The notes beneath the pieces were generated by a model that worked only from the letters and a program-made list of their open reading frames with translations, was not told the DNA's origin and ran no database searches. This document shows, piece after piece, positions 22,347 through 32,171 of a stretch of DNA of 32,311 nucleotides. Origin of the DNA: Candidatus Parabeggiatoa sp. nov. 3 (lineage in GTDB: Bacteria > Pseudomonadota > Gammaproteobacteria > Beggiatoales > Beggiatoaceae). Made by a program: the position numbers and the translations under genes. How positions within the stretch are numbered: the first letter of the stretch is position 1; each line of letters opens with the position of its first letter. The DNA lies in NCBI GenBank assembly GCA_003645185.1, contig QNEL01000026.1, forward strand, positions 1 to 32,311, given 5' to 3'.

Positions 22347-23136
22347 TTAGAGATGACAAATCAAACAAGCTTGATCTTCAGGATCATCTTCATCTGCCAT
22401 CAAAACGGCTTCCATTAAATTTCTCGCCTTTTTTGGCGTGGTGCGTAATGCCGATTTTTGCTTGATTTCACTCGCACGCGCAATCAAGTCATCCAAACTT
22501 TCACCGGGTGACCAAGTATAATGATGTCCTTTATCTTTATGATATTGTTCATAATACCTGGCTTTTTCAAACAAATCTGGATGATTTTCATACAATCCCA
22601 CCCATTCTGCGTTGAAAAAAACAAAAATAACAACCAGAGCGACTACGCCACTGATAATACTGAGGCAAACCAACACCAGATTCTTTCAAAATCTGCAATA
22701 TATCCTCTTTAACTAAACCCGCTTCTTTAAATGGATAACGTGCTTTGATATTCGGTTTTTTAGACAAATAACCTTCTCGTTGAGCTTCATCAGCACGAAT
22801 GGCAACATAAGTAATCGCTTCATCATTTTTGACAAGTTTTTCAAAAGGAAACAGCTTTAAATTCAAAGTACACCTGCGTGATTTAGCGTTGGGTAACAGA
22901 TTATTATGCAGTTTTAAATAATGTTCAAAACCACGATGCTGATTTAATCTCTTGATTTTTTTACCCAGATAATCTTCCATGATATCAATAAATTCTAAAG
23001 TTTCGGGTAACTCAGCCCCAGTATCGGCAAAAAAGTATTCCATTGCTGGCACTTTGTCACGCATATAAATGGCTAATGCCGCACTATCTTTACCACCTGA
23101 TATCCCCAGAAGATGTCTGACCGGTTTTTTAGTCAT
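22347..23136 (-). pseudogene. PAPS-reductase-like PP-loop protein split by a frameshift
   Basis: The first frame (23136 to 22588) starts MTKKPVRHLLGISGGKDSAA, the PP-loop motif S-G-G-K-D-S (13-18) of adenylyl-forming ATP pyrophosphatases, followed by FFADTGAELPET, RRCTLNLKLFP, AIRADEAQREGY and SGCYFCFF. The frame then shifts: removing one base from a T7 run (A7 at 22615-22621 on the plus strand) restores CFFNAEWVGLYENHPDLFEK and the C-terminal part to 22347 (joined length about 262 residues). RRCT and CxxC give the Cys pattern of DndC/BrxP-type proteins, which work in DNA phosphorothioation or BREX type 4 systems. The gene precedes the DUF4007-like gene on the same strand. It is a decay mutation or a homopolymer read error. 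Confidence 0.75.
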
Positions 23137-23565
23137 AACGAGCGATTTGATTTTTAAATTTTGTTTTTAGAGCTATCAGCTACCCGATGTTATGATAGAA
23201 TGCGAATGATGAATGATGAATTGTTCAATTCAGTCAGAATGAATTATTCAAAATTCATCATCGTATTAATTCCTATTCAAAAGTCAAATTTTTGGAATGA
23301 AAGTCATACCCTTATAAAAATAATATTTTATCGGTGAGTATTATACTCTACGAAATCATACTCTGTGAACGCTATGTTTTTTTTTCAACACAGAGTCCAC
23401 AGAGGGCCACAGAGGGCCACAGAGAATAACTCTCTGATTTTTAATGATATTATGAGATAAAAATACAGTGTAAATGTGTGTGTTTTTTAACCTGACACAA
23501 ACTGATAGGTGGTAAGTCAAAAAAGACGCTTTTTATAAAGCGGCTAAACAGTTATAATTAAAATT
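23137..23565. repeat. Divergent intergenic region with 51-bp repeat (left arm)
   Basis: About 430 bases between divergent genes, so promoters for both should lie here; none can be called securely. It contains an imperfect inverted unit near 23208-23262 (ATGATGAATT...AATTCATCAT) and the left arm of a 51-bp inverted repeat at 23377-23427 (T9, then CAACACAGAG and three CACAGAG units). Confidence 0.55.
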
Positions 23566-24438
23566 GTGGCATTGTATCAAATGGATGAAAAAATGATCAT
23601 TTTTGAGCAAGTTTCTAAACAATTTAAACGCCAATACGTTTTAAATCAGGTTAATTTCCAAATTCAGCCTGGCGAACATATTGCCTTAGTCGGTTCCAAC
23701 GGTGCTGGCAAAACGACATTGATGCGTTGTTTGTTAGGTGAATATTGTTGTGAGGGTAAAATTGTTATTGATGGATTGAATCCACGCACTGATCGGCAAG
23801 CAGTGTTGAAACGAGTAGGCTTTGTGCCACAATTGCCGCCGCCGTTGAAAATGCCAGTAAGGCAATTGATACGATTTTCCGCAGGCGTGTGTGGCACGGA
23901 TTCTCAAGACATTGTCGATATCACTAAGCGATTAGGCTTAGATATTCAAACGCTTTTACATCGGCCTTTTGTCAAATTGTCTGGCGGGCAAAAACAAAAG
24001 TTGTTGATTGCGATTGCTTTAGGGCGGAAGTGTGATATTTTAATTATGGATGAACCGGCGGCTAATCTTGATCCAAAAGCACGTCAAATCTTTTTAGAAT
24101 TACTTCAAGAAAAACAGGAACAAGCGATTACGCTGATTTCGAGTCATCGTTTAGATGAGTTAGCGGCCCTAGTGAATCGGGTGTTAGAATTGGATAGAGG
24201 GCAAGTCGTGTTAGATGATCGGGTTGCCGATCAAAATCGTCACTGCAAAAACTGGTTTTGTCGTCTTATTCTCAAGCGTAGTGAAGTCGCATTGACTAAG
24301 ACGCTAAAAACTTGGCAGTTTACTGAAAGTGAAGCAGGGCTGATTTGGGAAGGTAACGTAGCCGGGCCAGAACGTTTGCACTTTTTAACTCTATTATCGC
24401 GTCATGCGGAGATATTAAATCATGTTTCTTTGGAATAA
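23566..24438 (+). CDS. ABC transporter ATP-binding protein, NosF-like
   Basis: 290 residues from GTG 23566; ATG at 23581 or 23593 (MIIFEQVSKQF) is an equally likely start. All ABC motifs are present: Walker A GSNGAGKTT, Q-loop VPQ, signature LSGGQ, Walker B ILIMDEPA, D-loop and the H-loop SSH. The first 210 residues form the ATPase and the last 70 an accessory part. The next gene encodes a NosL-like copper lipoprotein with a 17-nt overlap, which points to the NosDFYL type of transporter used in copper-site maturation of nitrous oxide reductase or a related periplasmic enzyme. The permease (NosY) and NosD are absent in the window, so the partner must be encoded elsewhere or lost. Confidence 0.85.
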   Translation: MALYQMDEKMIIFEQVSKQFKRQYVLNQVNFQIQPGEHIALVGSNGAGKTTLMRCLLGEYCCEGKIVIDGLNPRTDRQAVLKRVGFVPQLPPPLKMPVRQLIRFSAGVCGTDSQDIVDITKRLGLDIQTLLHRPFVKLSGGQKQKLLIAIALGRKCDILIMDEPAANLDPKARQIFLELLQEKQEQAITLISSHRLDELAALVNRVLELDRGQVVLDDRVADQNRHCKNWFCRLILKRSEVALTKTLKTWQFTESEAGLIWEGNVAGPERLHFLTLLSRHAEILNHVSLE

Positions 24439-24874
24439 CCATTGCTTGAAAAAACGCCAGCATTTGATTTACTTATTCAGTATTATCGTTTTGCTGACGG
24501 GTTGTTATAATGACAATACTGGGCCTACTGAAATAAAATGGGATAGGCACACTTGTGAACGCTGTCGGATGGTTCTCAGCGATAAACACTTTGCGGTTCA
24601 AGTTCGTGGCGGCCCTAAAAATCAAGTTTACTTGTTTGATGACTTGGGTTGTGCTGTGCATTGGCTCAACAAACAAAAGTGGGAAGCGAATGAAATCTGG
24701 ATAGCAGATTATCGCAATGGAGAGTGGTTAGATGCTCGCAAAGCCTATTATGTCGCAGGGCAAACCACCCCCATGGATTTTGGTTTTGGAGCGGTAGCCG
24801 CGCCAGTTTCAGGTAGTGTCGATTTTGAAACCGCCAAAACGGCAGTGTTGTCAAAAATACATAGACATCCTTAA
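24422..24874 (+). CDS. NosL-like copper-binding lipoprotein
   Basis: 150 residues. Signal with lipobox LLTGC (lipidated Cys28). The NosL signature follows: HTC45-E-R-C48-R-M50 V, the Cu(I)-binding area, then HFAVQVRGG, YLFDDLGCAVHWL, IWIADYRNGEWLDARKAYYV and TTPMDFGFGAVAAP. NosL proteins in the periplasm deliver Cu(I) to the maturation system of nitrous oxide reductase; relatives serve other copper enzymes in organisms without NosZ. The start lies inside the end of the ABC ATPase gene (17-nt overlap), implying coupled translation. The gene is followed by a dispersed-repeat cluster, and no permease gene follows it. Confidence 0.88.
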   Translation: MFLWNNHCLKKRQHLIYLFSIIVLLTGCYNDNTGPTEIKWDRHTCERCRMVLSDKHFAVQVRGGPKNQVYLFDDLGCAVHWLNKQKWEANEIWIADYRNGEWLDARKAYYVAGQTTPMDFGFGAVAAPVSGSVDFETAKTAVLSKIHRHP

Positions 24875-25031
24875 TTAAATGTAGGGTGGGTAAGTTCGTT
24901 TCGACGCCCAGCGTCGAAACGAACTTGCCCACCATCTCCAATTGCCTTCGCAAAATAAATTTTGCACTCCAAAAGCACGGCAAAATAAATTTTGCACTCC
25001 AATTGCAAAAGTTTTTGCCTGAAAAAGTGAG
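24875..25031. repeat. Repeat cluster between nosL-like gene and P-type ATPase
   Basis: A GTGGGT...GCCCACC unit is interrupted by a near-perfect hairpin with 16-bp arms (AAGTTCGTTTCGACGC and inverse, 24892-24928). Two reverse copies of the GCAAAATAAATTTTGCACTC unit (about 24950 and 24985) match the tandem repeat near 5214-5241. Convergent genes end here, so the hairpins may serve as terminators. Confidence 0.7.
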
Positions 25032-27137
25032 TTATTTTGGTTTGTATTCAAGCGCTTGCAGCTGCTGTTTCGATTTATCATCCTGATGCTTCAGCAGTGG
25101 CCATAAGCTATTAGACAGTCCACTAGAAATGCCCATATAGTACAGCCACATTCCCATTGCAAGGCCAAAGTGCAGGACATACACACCACCAATGCAGATC
25201 ACACCGGGTACAATCGTGCTAAGAAAGTTGCTGTGCATCGTTTTTTCAAACTCATCAGCGAGTTGGAACACTTGTGAAAGATGCTTCAGGGTACCGTCCA
25301 TCAGGATGATTTGGGCCGTATCGGTGGCAGCAGTAGAAGCCCCTTTAAGGGAAATGGACACTTGGGCCGATTTGAGTGCAATCGCATCGTTGATACCATC
25401 GCCGATAAAGCAAACAAATTGGCCTTGTTCGCGCAGTTGTTTAACCAATTCAGCCTTGTTTTTGGGTAGAATTTCCGCTTCATAGTGATCTATGCCCAAA
25501 ATGGAGGCCATACGACGAGTGGGGAGTTCGTGATCGCCGGAAATAATGTAGAGTTTCATGCCGCGTTCTTTCAAATCGCGAATGATTTCAACGGCTTCCG
25601 GACGGATGTTGGGGTGCATTTCTAAAATACCGCCTAATTGCTGATTGATACCAATATAAATCAGCGAAAAACCTTCCAACTCCGCTTTAGCTTGGAGTTC
25701 TTGTGCGAATTGAGGTAATTCAATCCCTTCAACGGCCATGAAGGGGCCACTGCCGACCCGAATCTGTTGTCCGTCAAGCATGACTTTAATGCCATAGCCG
25801 ACTTCATAGCTGGCTTCATCTAAGTCGGGCAACTCTAAGTTTTGGCTAATGGCTTTAGCCACAATAGCTTTGGCTATCGGATGTGGTTGACGATATTCGG
25901 CAGCGGCCGCATAGGTTAATAGGGTATTTTCATCCCAATCACCCAAAATATGAATCTGGCCTACTGTGGGTTGTTTCAAAGTCAGGGTGCCTGTTTTGTC
26001 AAAAACCACGGTGTCAACTTGGCGCAAGGATTCTAATACCCGGCCATCTTTGACCAGAATGCCGCGGCGGGAGAAAATTTGTAGGTAGCTCAGTACACTG
26101 AGCGGGCCTAATAAGATCATGTTAGAACCCAAGGCTGACCAGAGTATGGTCAGAGCGGCACTGGTTCCCATCAGTGGCCAGGTGACGGCACTGATGCCCA
26201 ATATGAGGGGCAAAAAGCTATCCGCCGTTTTTTGTCCACGAGCAATCAACTCATCTTTATAGTTTTGAGTCTTGTTGAGCACTTGACCAATTTGGGCTGA
26301 AACCGTTTCTTCTCCCGCCGTTTCAACCCGGATGCGAATGCGCCCGTTTAGTAGCAACGTCGATGCAAACACCTTATCCCCGGTGGCTTTTTCCACAGGC
26401 TGACTTTCAGCCGTGAGGAGATGCTGGTCGATAGTCGCCAAACCGTCCTGAATCTGACCATCTACCGGGATGAGTTCTCCAGCGTTGACAATCACAATAT
26501 CGCCCACCTTTAGCTGAGTAAAATCGACGTCGATTTCTATGCCGTTTTTTTCTATCCACACCCGTGGCGGATGATCGCAAAAAACATTGACCAGTTGTTT
26601 TGTTGAATTATCTTCGGTTTTCTCGATAATTTTAACAAAGAATCCGCTTATCAAACCCGCCATCGCAGCCAGTACTAAATAGCCGCTTAATATCATACCC
26701 AGCAGCAGAATTCCGCCGATTAGAAACATGCTGAGAAAATGTCCGGCTTTTAAATCACGCCAAACCAAGCGAAAAACATCGCGTGATAAATACAGCACGC
26801 CTATCGCACTCAGCAGAGTAAACAGTGGCGATACCCTTCCCAGTAAGGCCGTCGTGACCGCCCCTCCGGAAATCAAGAGATTGCTGTTGACATCCTGCTT
26901 TTCTTTTTGTCTCACTTCGTCTGAATCGGTGTTGGGATTTAACTGTTGTTGACGTTCATCACCGCTCAAGGCACTTTTTATATCTTTGAACAGTTGTTTG
27001 AGATTGAAGTTCTCTAATGGGTTAACGCTCTCATCCTGTTCTTGTTCTTGATTTGAATTAGATTTGTATTTATTAGATTTATTACGTTTTTTCCAGTAAG
27101 CCGCAGCACCGCTAAGTAAAGTCAGTTCAACTATCAT
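25032..27137 (-). CDS. P1B-like P-type ATPase without CPC motif
   Basis: 701 residues. Start: ATG 27137 (MIVELTLLSG) with AGGAG 5-8 nt upstream, preferred to the open frame back to 27176. Phosphorylation motif D380-K-T-G-T-L-T, HP motif QPHPIAKAI (about residue 417) and GDGIND (579-584) are intact, and the HP motif marks a P1B (metal) type. Two departures are visible. The membrane motif that should read CPC or SPC is SALGSNMILLGPLSV, with no Cys and no Pro between metal ligands. The actuator TGES is T242-A-E-S245. There is no N-terminal HMA or CxxC; instead a Lys/Asn/Gln-rich hydrophilic tail (about 20-90). It may move another ion or be a non-metal relative. It sits beside copper-handling genes, convergent with them. 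Confidence 0.85.
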   Translation of the reverse strand: MIVELTLLSGAAAYWKKRNKSNKYKSNSNQEQEQDESVNPLENFNLKQLFKDIKSALSGDERQQQLNPNTDSDEVRQKEKQDVNSNLLISGGAVTTALLGRVSPLFTLLSAIGVLYLSRDVFRLVWRDLKAGHFLSMFLIGGILLLGMILSGYLVLAAMAGLISGFFVKIIEKTEDNSTKQLVNVFCDHPPRVWIEKNGIEIDVDFTQLKVGDIVIVNAGELIPVDGQIQDGLATIDQHLLTAESQPVEKATGDKVFASTLLLNGRIRIRVETAGEETVSAQIGQVLNKTQNYKDELIARGQKTADSFLPLILGISAVTWPLMGTSAALTILWSALGSNMILLGPLSVLSYLQIFSRRGILVKDGRVLESLRQVDTVVFDKTGTLTLKQPTVGQIHILGDWDENTLLTYAAAAEYRQPHPIAKAIVAKAISQNLELPDLDEASYEVGYGIKVMLDGQQIRVGSGPFMAVEGIELPQFAQELQAKAELEGFSLIYIGINQQLGGILEMHPNIRPEAVEIIRDLKERGMKLYIISGDHELPTRRMASILGIDHYEAEILPKNKAELVKQLREQGQFVCFIGDGINDAIALKSAQVSISLKGASTAATDTAQIILMDGTLKHLSQVFQLADEFEKTMHSNFLSTIVPGVICIGGVYVLHFGLAMGMWLYYMGISSGLSNSLWPLLKHQDDKSKQQLQALEYKPK

Positions 27138-27551
27138 AATAACTCCTTGTTTATATTGCATATTATAGCATTCCATATAAATAACACATACATTTACAAT
27201 GCATTTTGTATCACAACATCAATTCTCTGTGTTCCTCTGTGTTCCTCTGTGATCTCTGTGTTGAAAAAAAAAGTATCAAAAACTTATTAGCTATAAATTT
27301 TTTTAATAATATATCAAAATACTAAATAATAGAATGATTTTCAAAATTAAAAGCCTTTATTCCACAAATCCTTTGTACTCTCAACTTCTCACATCATTCT
27401 TTTTCCCCTTCCTCTTTCCCCTTATTCTCACAAATGACAACAAATTAGCTATAATGCCCTCTTTAAGCGTTTTTTCAATAATCAGTCGAAACTGATAATT
27501 GATAATTAATAATTGATAATTGATAATTGATATTTCACAGGAGACCTCATT
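27138..27551. promoter_or_regulatory. Divergent upstream region of gltB and the P-type ATPase
   Basis: About 410 bases. The right arm of the 51-bp inverted repeat lies at 27222-27272. From about 27480 to 27532 the sequence is a run of AATTGATAATTGATA units that ends at TTTCACAGGAGACC, the ribosome-binding site of gltB. The region must hold promoters for both divergent genes, but I cannot place -35/-10 boxes with confidence. The AT-rich run could be an UP-type element or the product of slippage. Confidence 0.5.
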
Positions 27552-30500
27552 ATGACTCATCGGGCTTTGCCACCCGAACAGGGATTATACGATCCACAGC
27601 AAGAACATGATGCTTGTGGTGTCGGTTTTATTGTTCATATTAAAGGCGAAAAACGTCATGAAATCATTAATCAAGGATTGGAAATACTGAGAAATCTGAC
27701 TCACCGTGGTGCTGTAGGTGCCGATCCTCTCGCTGGGGATGGTGCAGGTATTATCATCCAAATCCCTGATGCTTTCTTACGTGAAGAAGTCAGCCAACCC
27801 TTACCAAAGTTAGGTGAATATGGTGTGGGTATGCTCTTTTTACCGCGTGATCCTCAAACTCGCGCTGAGTGTGAAAAGATTATGGCCGATGTGATTGCGG
27901 CCGAAGGGCAAACTGTGCTGTGTTGGCGCGATGTGCCAACCAATAACGCCGGTTTGAGCGAAGGCGTTAAAGCGATTGAGCCCGTTATTCGACAACTCTT
28001 TGTGGGTAAAGGTGATAACTGCACAGATCAGGATGCCTTTGAACGTAAACTCTTTGTGATTCGCAAGGTGATTGAGCATACTGTGCTTCGTCAATTGAAT
28101 ATTGATTACGCTGATTTTTATATTCCCTCGTTTTCATCACGCACTTTGCTTTATAAAGGCATGTTACTCGCCGCTCAAGTGGGTGATTATTATCCCGATT
28201 TACAAGATGAGCGCATGGTAACGGCACTGGCTTTAGTTCATCAACGTTTTTCGACGAATACTTTCCCAACTTGGGATTTAGCTCAACCTTTCCGCATGAT
28301 TTGCCATAACGGTGAAATCAACACTTTGCGCGGTAATATTAATTGGATGGCAGCGCGTCGTCATGCTATGGCTTCCGAATACTTGGGAGAGGATTTAGAT
28401 AAATTATGGCCTTTGATTGCTGAAGGGCAATCTGATTCTGCTTGTTTTGATAATGCGCTTGAATTGCTCGTCGCCGGCGGCTATTCCTTGGCCGAAGCGA
28501 TGATGTTGTTGATTCCAGAAGCTTGGGCCGATAATCCATTAATGGATGAAAAACGGCGGGCCTTTTATGAATACCGTGCCGCTTTGATGGAACCGTGGGA
28601 TGGCCCTGCGGCCGTGGCTTTCACCGACGGCCGCCAAATAGGGGCAACATTGGATAGAAACGGTTTACGCCCCGCGCGTTATTTAATCACCAATGATGAT
28701 ATGGTGGTGATGGCTTCGGAAATGGGGGTATTGGATATTCCCCAAGAAAAGATTATCAAAAAGTGGCGTTTGCAGCCCGGCAAAATGTTTTTGATTGATA
28801 CCGAGCAAGGGCGCATTATTGATGATGCGGAATTAAAAGCGGAATTGGCAAATCGGGCTCCTTATCAACAGTGGTTAGATGAAACCCAAATTATCTTGGA
28901 ACACTTGCCGCCCGAAATCACGTCGATGTTACCGACTCAGGAAACGCTCTTAGATCGACAACAGGCCTTTGGTTATACGCAAGAAGATTTGAAATTCTTC
29001 TTAATACCGATGGTTGTCGGTGGGCAAGATCCAATTGGCTCAATGGGTGTCGATGCGTCGTTAGCCGTTTTATCGAATCGTCCTCGATTGTTGTATGATT
29101 ATTTTAAGCAAAACTTTGCTCAAGTCACCAATCCGCCAATTGATCCTATTCGAGAAGAATTGGTGATGTCTTTAGTCTCCTTAATTGGGCCGCGCCCCAA
29201 TTTATTAGGCTTCACAGAAGATTTACATCAGCGGTTAGAAGTGCATCAACCCATTCTGACAAACACTGATTTAGAAAAGATACGACGGATTGAAAACCGT
29301 ACTGGTGGCGCATTTAAAACGAAAACCTTGAGTATCTGCTATCTAGCCGAACAAGGTGCTTCAGGTATGGCAGAAGCCGTGACGCGGTTATGCGATCAAG
29401 CTGAACAAGCGGTGTTGGCTGGCAACAATATTTTAATACTGTCTGATCGGGAAATGGATGCCGATCACATTGCGATACCGGCCCTTTTAGCCACTTCGGC
29501 TGTTCATCATCATTTGATCCATAAAGGGTTACGCACAGAATCGGGTTTAGTGTTAGAAACGGGTGAAGCGCGTGAAGTTCAACATTTTTGTTTGCTGGCC
29601 GGTTATGGGGCTGAAGCCATTAATCCGTATTTGGCTTTTGATACCTTGTCTACACTGGGTGATTCGATATCAGAAGACTTGACGACAGAAGAGGTGCATA
29701 AACGCTATATCAAAGCAGTGAATAAGGGCATCCTGAAAGTGATGTCAAAAATGGGGATTTCCACCTATCAATCTTATTGCGGAGCCCAGATTTTTGATGC
29801 CATTGGCTTGTCTGATGAATTGATTCAAGCTTATTTTGCCGGTACAAAATGTAAAACGGCAGGCGTGGGATTAACGGAAATTGCCGAAGAATCGGTGCGT
29901 CGGCATCGCTTAGCGTTTAGTAACGCGCCTTTGTATCGCAACGCTTTAGATGTCGGGGGCGAATATGCATACCGCGTGCGCGGTGAGGAACATGCTTGGA
30001 CACCCCAAACCATTAGTACATTACAACAGGCTACCCGCCAGAATAATCGTGCTTTGTATGATCAATTTGCGAAAACCATCAATGAGCAAAACGAACGCTT
30101 CTTGACATTGCGTGGGCTGTTTGAATTGAAATTGGCCGAACAACCTATTCCGATATCTGAAGTGGAACCCGTTTCTGAGATTGTCAAACGTTTTGCGACA
30201 GGGGCTATGTCTTATGGTTCCATTTCTTATGAAGTACACACGTCGTTAGCGATTGCCATGAATCGCCTGGGCGGTAAATCTAACACCGGAGAAGGTGGGG
30301 AAGAACCTGAACGCTTTAAGCCCATGCCTAATGGTGATTCCAAACGTTCCGCGATCAAACAAGTGGCATCAGGCCGTTTTGGTGTGACGACGGAATATCT
30401 GGTTAATTCTAATGATATTCAAATCAAAATCGCGCAAGGCGCGAAACCGGGGGAAGGGGGCCAATTACCAGGGCATAAAGTGGACAAAACGATTGCCCGA

Positions 30501-32171
30501 GTCCGTCACTCAACGCCAGGTGTTGGGCTGATTTCACCACCGCCCCATCATGACATTTATTCAATTGAAGACTTGGCACAATTGATTCACGATTTAAAAA
30601 ATGTCAATCCACAAGCGCGTATCAGCGTTAAATTGGTTTCTGAAGTCGGTGTAGGTACCGTAGCCGCCGGTGTCTCCAAAGCCCATGCCGATCATGTCAC
30701 GATTTCCGGTTATGACGGCGGCACGGGTGCCAGCCCGATTACGTCTATTAAACATGCCGGATCACCGTGGGAAATTGGATTAGCGGAAACGCATCAAACA
30801 TTAGTACTCAATAATTTACGTGGACGCATAGCCGTACAAACCGATGGCGGATTACGCACAGGGCGTGATGTCGTCATCGCCGCAATGTTGGGAGCAGATG
30901 AATTTGGTTTTGCCACCATCGCGCTGATAGTGATGGGTTGCTTGATGATGCGAAAATGCCATCTCAATACCTGTCCAGTAGGCATTGCCACCCAAGATCC
31001 AGAATTGCGAAAACACTTCACAGGGCAACCAGAACATCTGATTAATTATTTTATGTTTGTCGCTGAAGAAGTGCGCGAATGGATGGCAAAACTGGGCTTT
31101 CGCACAGTCAATGAAATGATTGGTCGTTCAGATAAGCTCGACATGCGTCAAGCGATTTCACATTGGAAGGCAAAAGGGCTAGATTTTTCAAAGATTTTAT
31201 ATAAACCCCAAGTCGGCCCAGAAGTGGCAACCTACAATTGTGAAAAACAAGAGCATGGTTTAGACAAAGCCCTTGATCAAGCGTTGATCGAGCAAGCACA
31301 ACCAGCATTGGAAAACGGTACAGCGGTGCAAATTAAAGTGCCCATTTATAATAGCAATCGGACATTCGGTGCGATGCTATCAGGGGAAGTGGCAAAGCGT
31401 TATGGACATGCCGGCTTGCCAAAAAACACGATATCTATTCAAGTCACAGGCTGTGCAGGCCAGAGTTTTGGAGCCTTTGTCGCGCAGGGTGTCACCATTA
31501 AACTGATAGGGGAAGCGAATGACTACGTCGGCAAAGGTTTAAGCGGCGGCCGCCTCATCATTTATCCGCCTTCTGAATGCCCGATAGTCGCAGAAGAAAA
31601 CATTATCGTAGGTAATACGGTTCTCTATGGCGCCGTTTCTGGAGAATGTTATTTCCGAGGGATTGGTGGAGAACGTTTTGCCGTGCGAAATTCAGGCGCT
31701 ATCGCCGTGATAGAAGGTGTCGGCGATCACGGTTGCGAATATATGACAGGTGGCGTTGTCGTCGTTCTGGGTTCAACGGGCCGTAATTTCGCAGCGGGCA
31801 TGAGTGGCGGTATTGCTTATGTGCTAGATGAAGTCGGCGATTTTGAGCGGCGTTGCAACCTGTCAATGGTTGAATTAGAAGGGATAGCTGAAGAAGATAT
31901 GGCTTTAGAGAAGGCCTATCATCAAAGCGGTGATTTAGAAACACATGGTTTAGTCAACGTGATGCACGACATGACACGCCATGATGCCCTTCGCCTGAAA
32001 ACCTTGATTGAGAAGCACCTGCATTATACGAATAGCAATCGCGCCAAACAGATTCTTGATAATTGGGAAGGCTATTTGCCAAAATTTGTCAAAGTCATGC
32101 CCGTTGATTATCGACGTGCGCTAATGCAAATGCAAAAGAGCCAAGCTCAACAAGCGTGTCATAATCATTAA
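27552..32171 (+). CDS. gltB: Glutamate synthase (NADPH) large subunit
   Basis: 1539 residues, full family length. It converts glutamine and 2-oxoglutarate to two glutamates together with the GltD subunit. The N-terminal amidotransferase begins after a 21-residue propeptide at Cys22 (HDACGVGF), the catalytic nucleophile. The central and FMN-binding synthase domains carry [10 protein letters not shown] and [13 protein letters not shown]. The 3Fe-4S cluster motif is C1130-LMMRK-C1136-HLNT-C1141-PVG. The C-terminal beta-helix GXGXG-like domain runs from about 1250 to 1500 ([40 protein letters not shown]). AGGAGA lies 9 nt upstream of ATG 27552. gltD would be expected next, but only 140 bases remain in the window, and they hold dispersed repeats. 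Confidence 0.98.
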   Translation: MTHRALPPEQGLYDPQQEHDACGVGFIVHIKGEKRHEIINQGLEILRNLTHRGAVGADPLAGDGAGIIIQIPDAFLREEVSQPLPKLGEYGVGMLFLPRDPQTRAECEKIMADVIAAEGQTVLCWRDVPTNNAGLSEGVKAIEPVIRQLFVGKGDNCTDQDAFERKLFVIRKVIEHTVLRQLNIDYADFYIPSFSSRTLLYKGMLLAAQVGDYYPDLQDERMVTALALVHQRFSTNTFPTWDLAQPFRMICHNGEINTLRGNINWMAARRHAMASEYLGEDLDKLWPLIAEGQSDSACFDNALELLVAGGYSLAEAMMLLIPEAWADNPLMDEKRRAFYEYRAALMEPWDGPAAVAFTDGRQIGATLDRNGLRPARYLITNDDMVVMASEMGVLDIPQEKIIKKWRLQPGKMFLIDTEQGRIIDDAELKAELANRAPYQQWLDETQIILEHLPPEITSMLPTQETLLDRQQAFGYTQEDLKFFLIPMVVGGQDPIGSMGVDASLAVLSNRPRLLYDYFKQNFAQVTNPPIDPIREELVMSLVSLIGPRPNLLGFTEDLHQRLEVHQPILTNTDLEKIRRIENRTGGAFKTKTLSICYLAEQGASGMAEAVTRLCDQAEQAVLAGNNILILSDREMDADHIAIPALLATSAVHHHLIHKGLRTESGLVLETGEAREVQHFCLLAGYGAEAINPYLAFDTLSTLGDSISEDLTTEEVHKRYIKAVNKGILKVMSKMGISTYQSYCGAQIFDAIGLSDELIQAYFAGTKCKTAGVGLTEIAEESVRRHRLAFSNAPLYRNALDVGGEYAYRVRGEEHAWTPQTISTLQQATRQNNRALYDQFAKTINEQNERFLTLRGLFELKLAEQPIPISEVEPVSEIVKRFATGAMSYGSISYEVHTSLAIAMNRLGGKSNTGEGGEEPERFKPMPNGDSKRSAIKQVASGRFGVTTEYLVNSNDIQIKIAQGAKPGEGGQLPGHKVDKTIARVRHSTPGVGLISPPPHHDIYSIEDLAQLIHDLKNVNPQARISVKLVSEVGVGTVAAGVSKAHADHVTISGYDGGTGASPITSIKHAGSPWEIGLAETHQTLVLNNLRGRIAVQTDGGLRTGRDVVIAAMLGADEFGFATIALIVMGCLMMRKCHLNTCPVGIATQDPELRKHFTGQPEHLINYFMFVAEEVREWMAKLGFRTVNEMIGRSDKLDMRQAISHWKAKGLDFSKILYKPQVGPEVATYNCEKQEHGLDKALDQALIEQAQPALENGTAVQIKVPIYNSNRTFGAMLSGEVAKRYGHAGLPKNTISIQVTGCAGQSFGAFVAQGVTIKLIGEANDYVGKGLSGGRLIIYPPSECPIVAEENIIVGNTVLYGAVSGECYFRGIGGERFAVRNSGAIAVIEGVGDHGCEYMTGGVVVVLGSTGRNFAAGMSGGIAYVLDEVGDFERRCNLSMVELEGIAEEDMALEKAYHQSGDLETHGLVNVMHDMTRHDALRLKTLIEKHLHYTNSNRAKQILDNWEGYLPKFVKVMPVDYRRALMQMQKSQAQQACHNH

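Larger units (their letters stand above)
23377..27272. repeat. 51-bp inverted repeats bracketing the metal-handling block
   Basis: The sequence at 23377-23427 and the reverse complement of 27222-27272 are both 51 nt and agree at 45 positions by eye: nine Ts, CAACACAGAG, then CACAGAG three times with 2-nt differences in the spacers, ending GAAT. They enclose the ABC ATPase, NosL-like and P-type ATPase genes. Confidence 0.8.

Noticed and set aside
25032-27137. Ordinary CopA copper exporter
   Set aside because: The CPC motif and the N-terminal HMA domain are absent, so copper export cannot be assumed from the neighbourhood.
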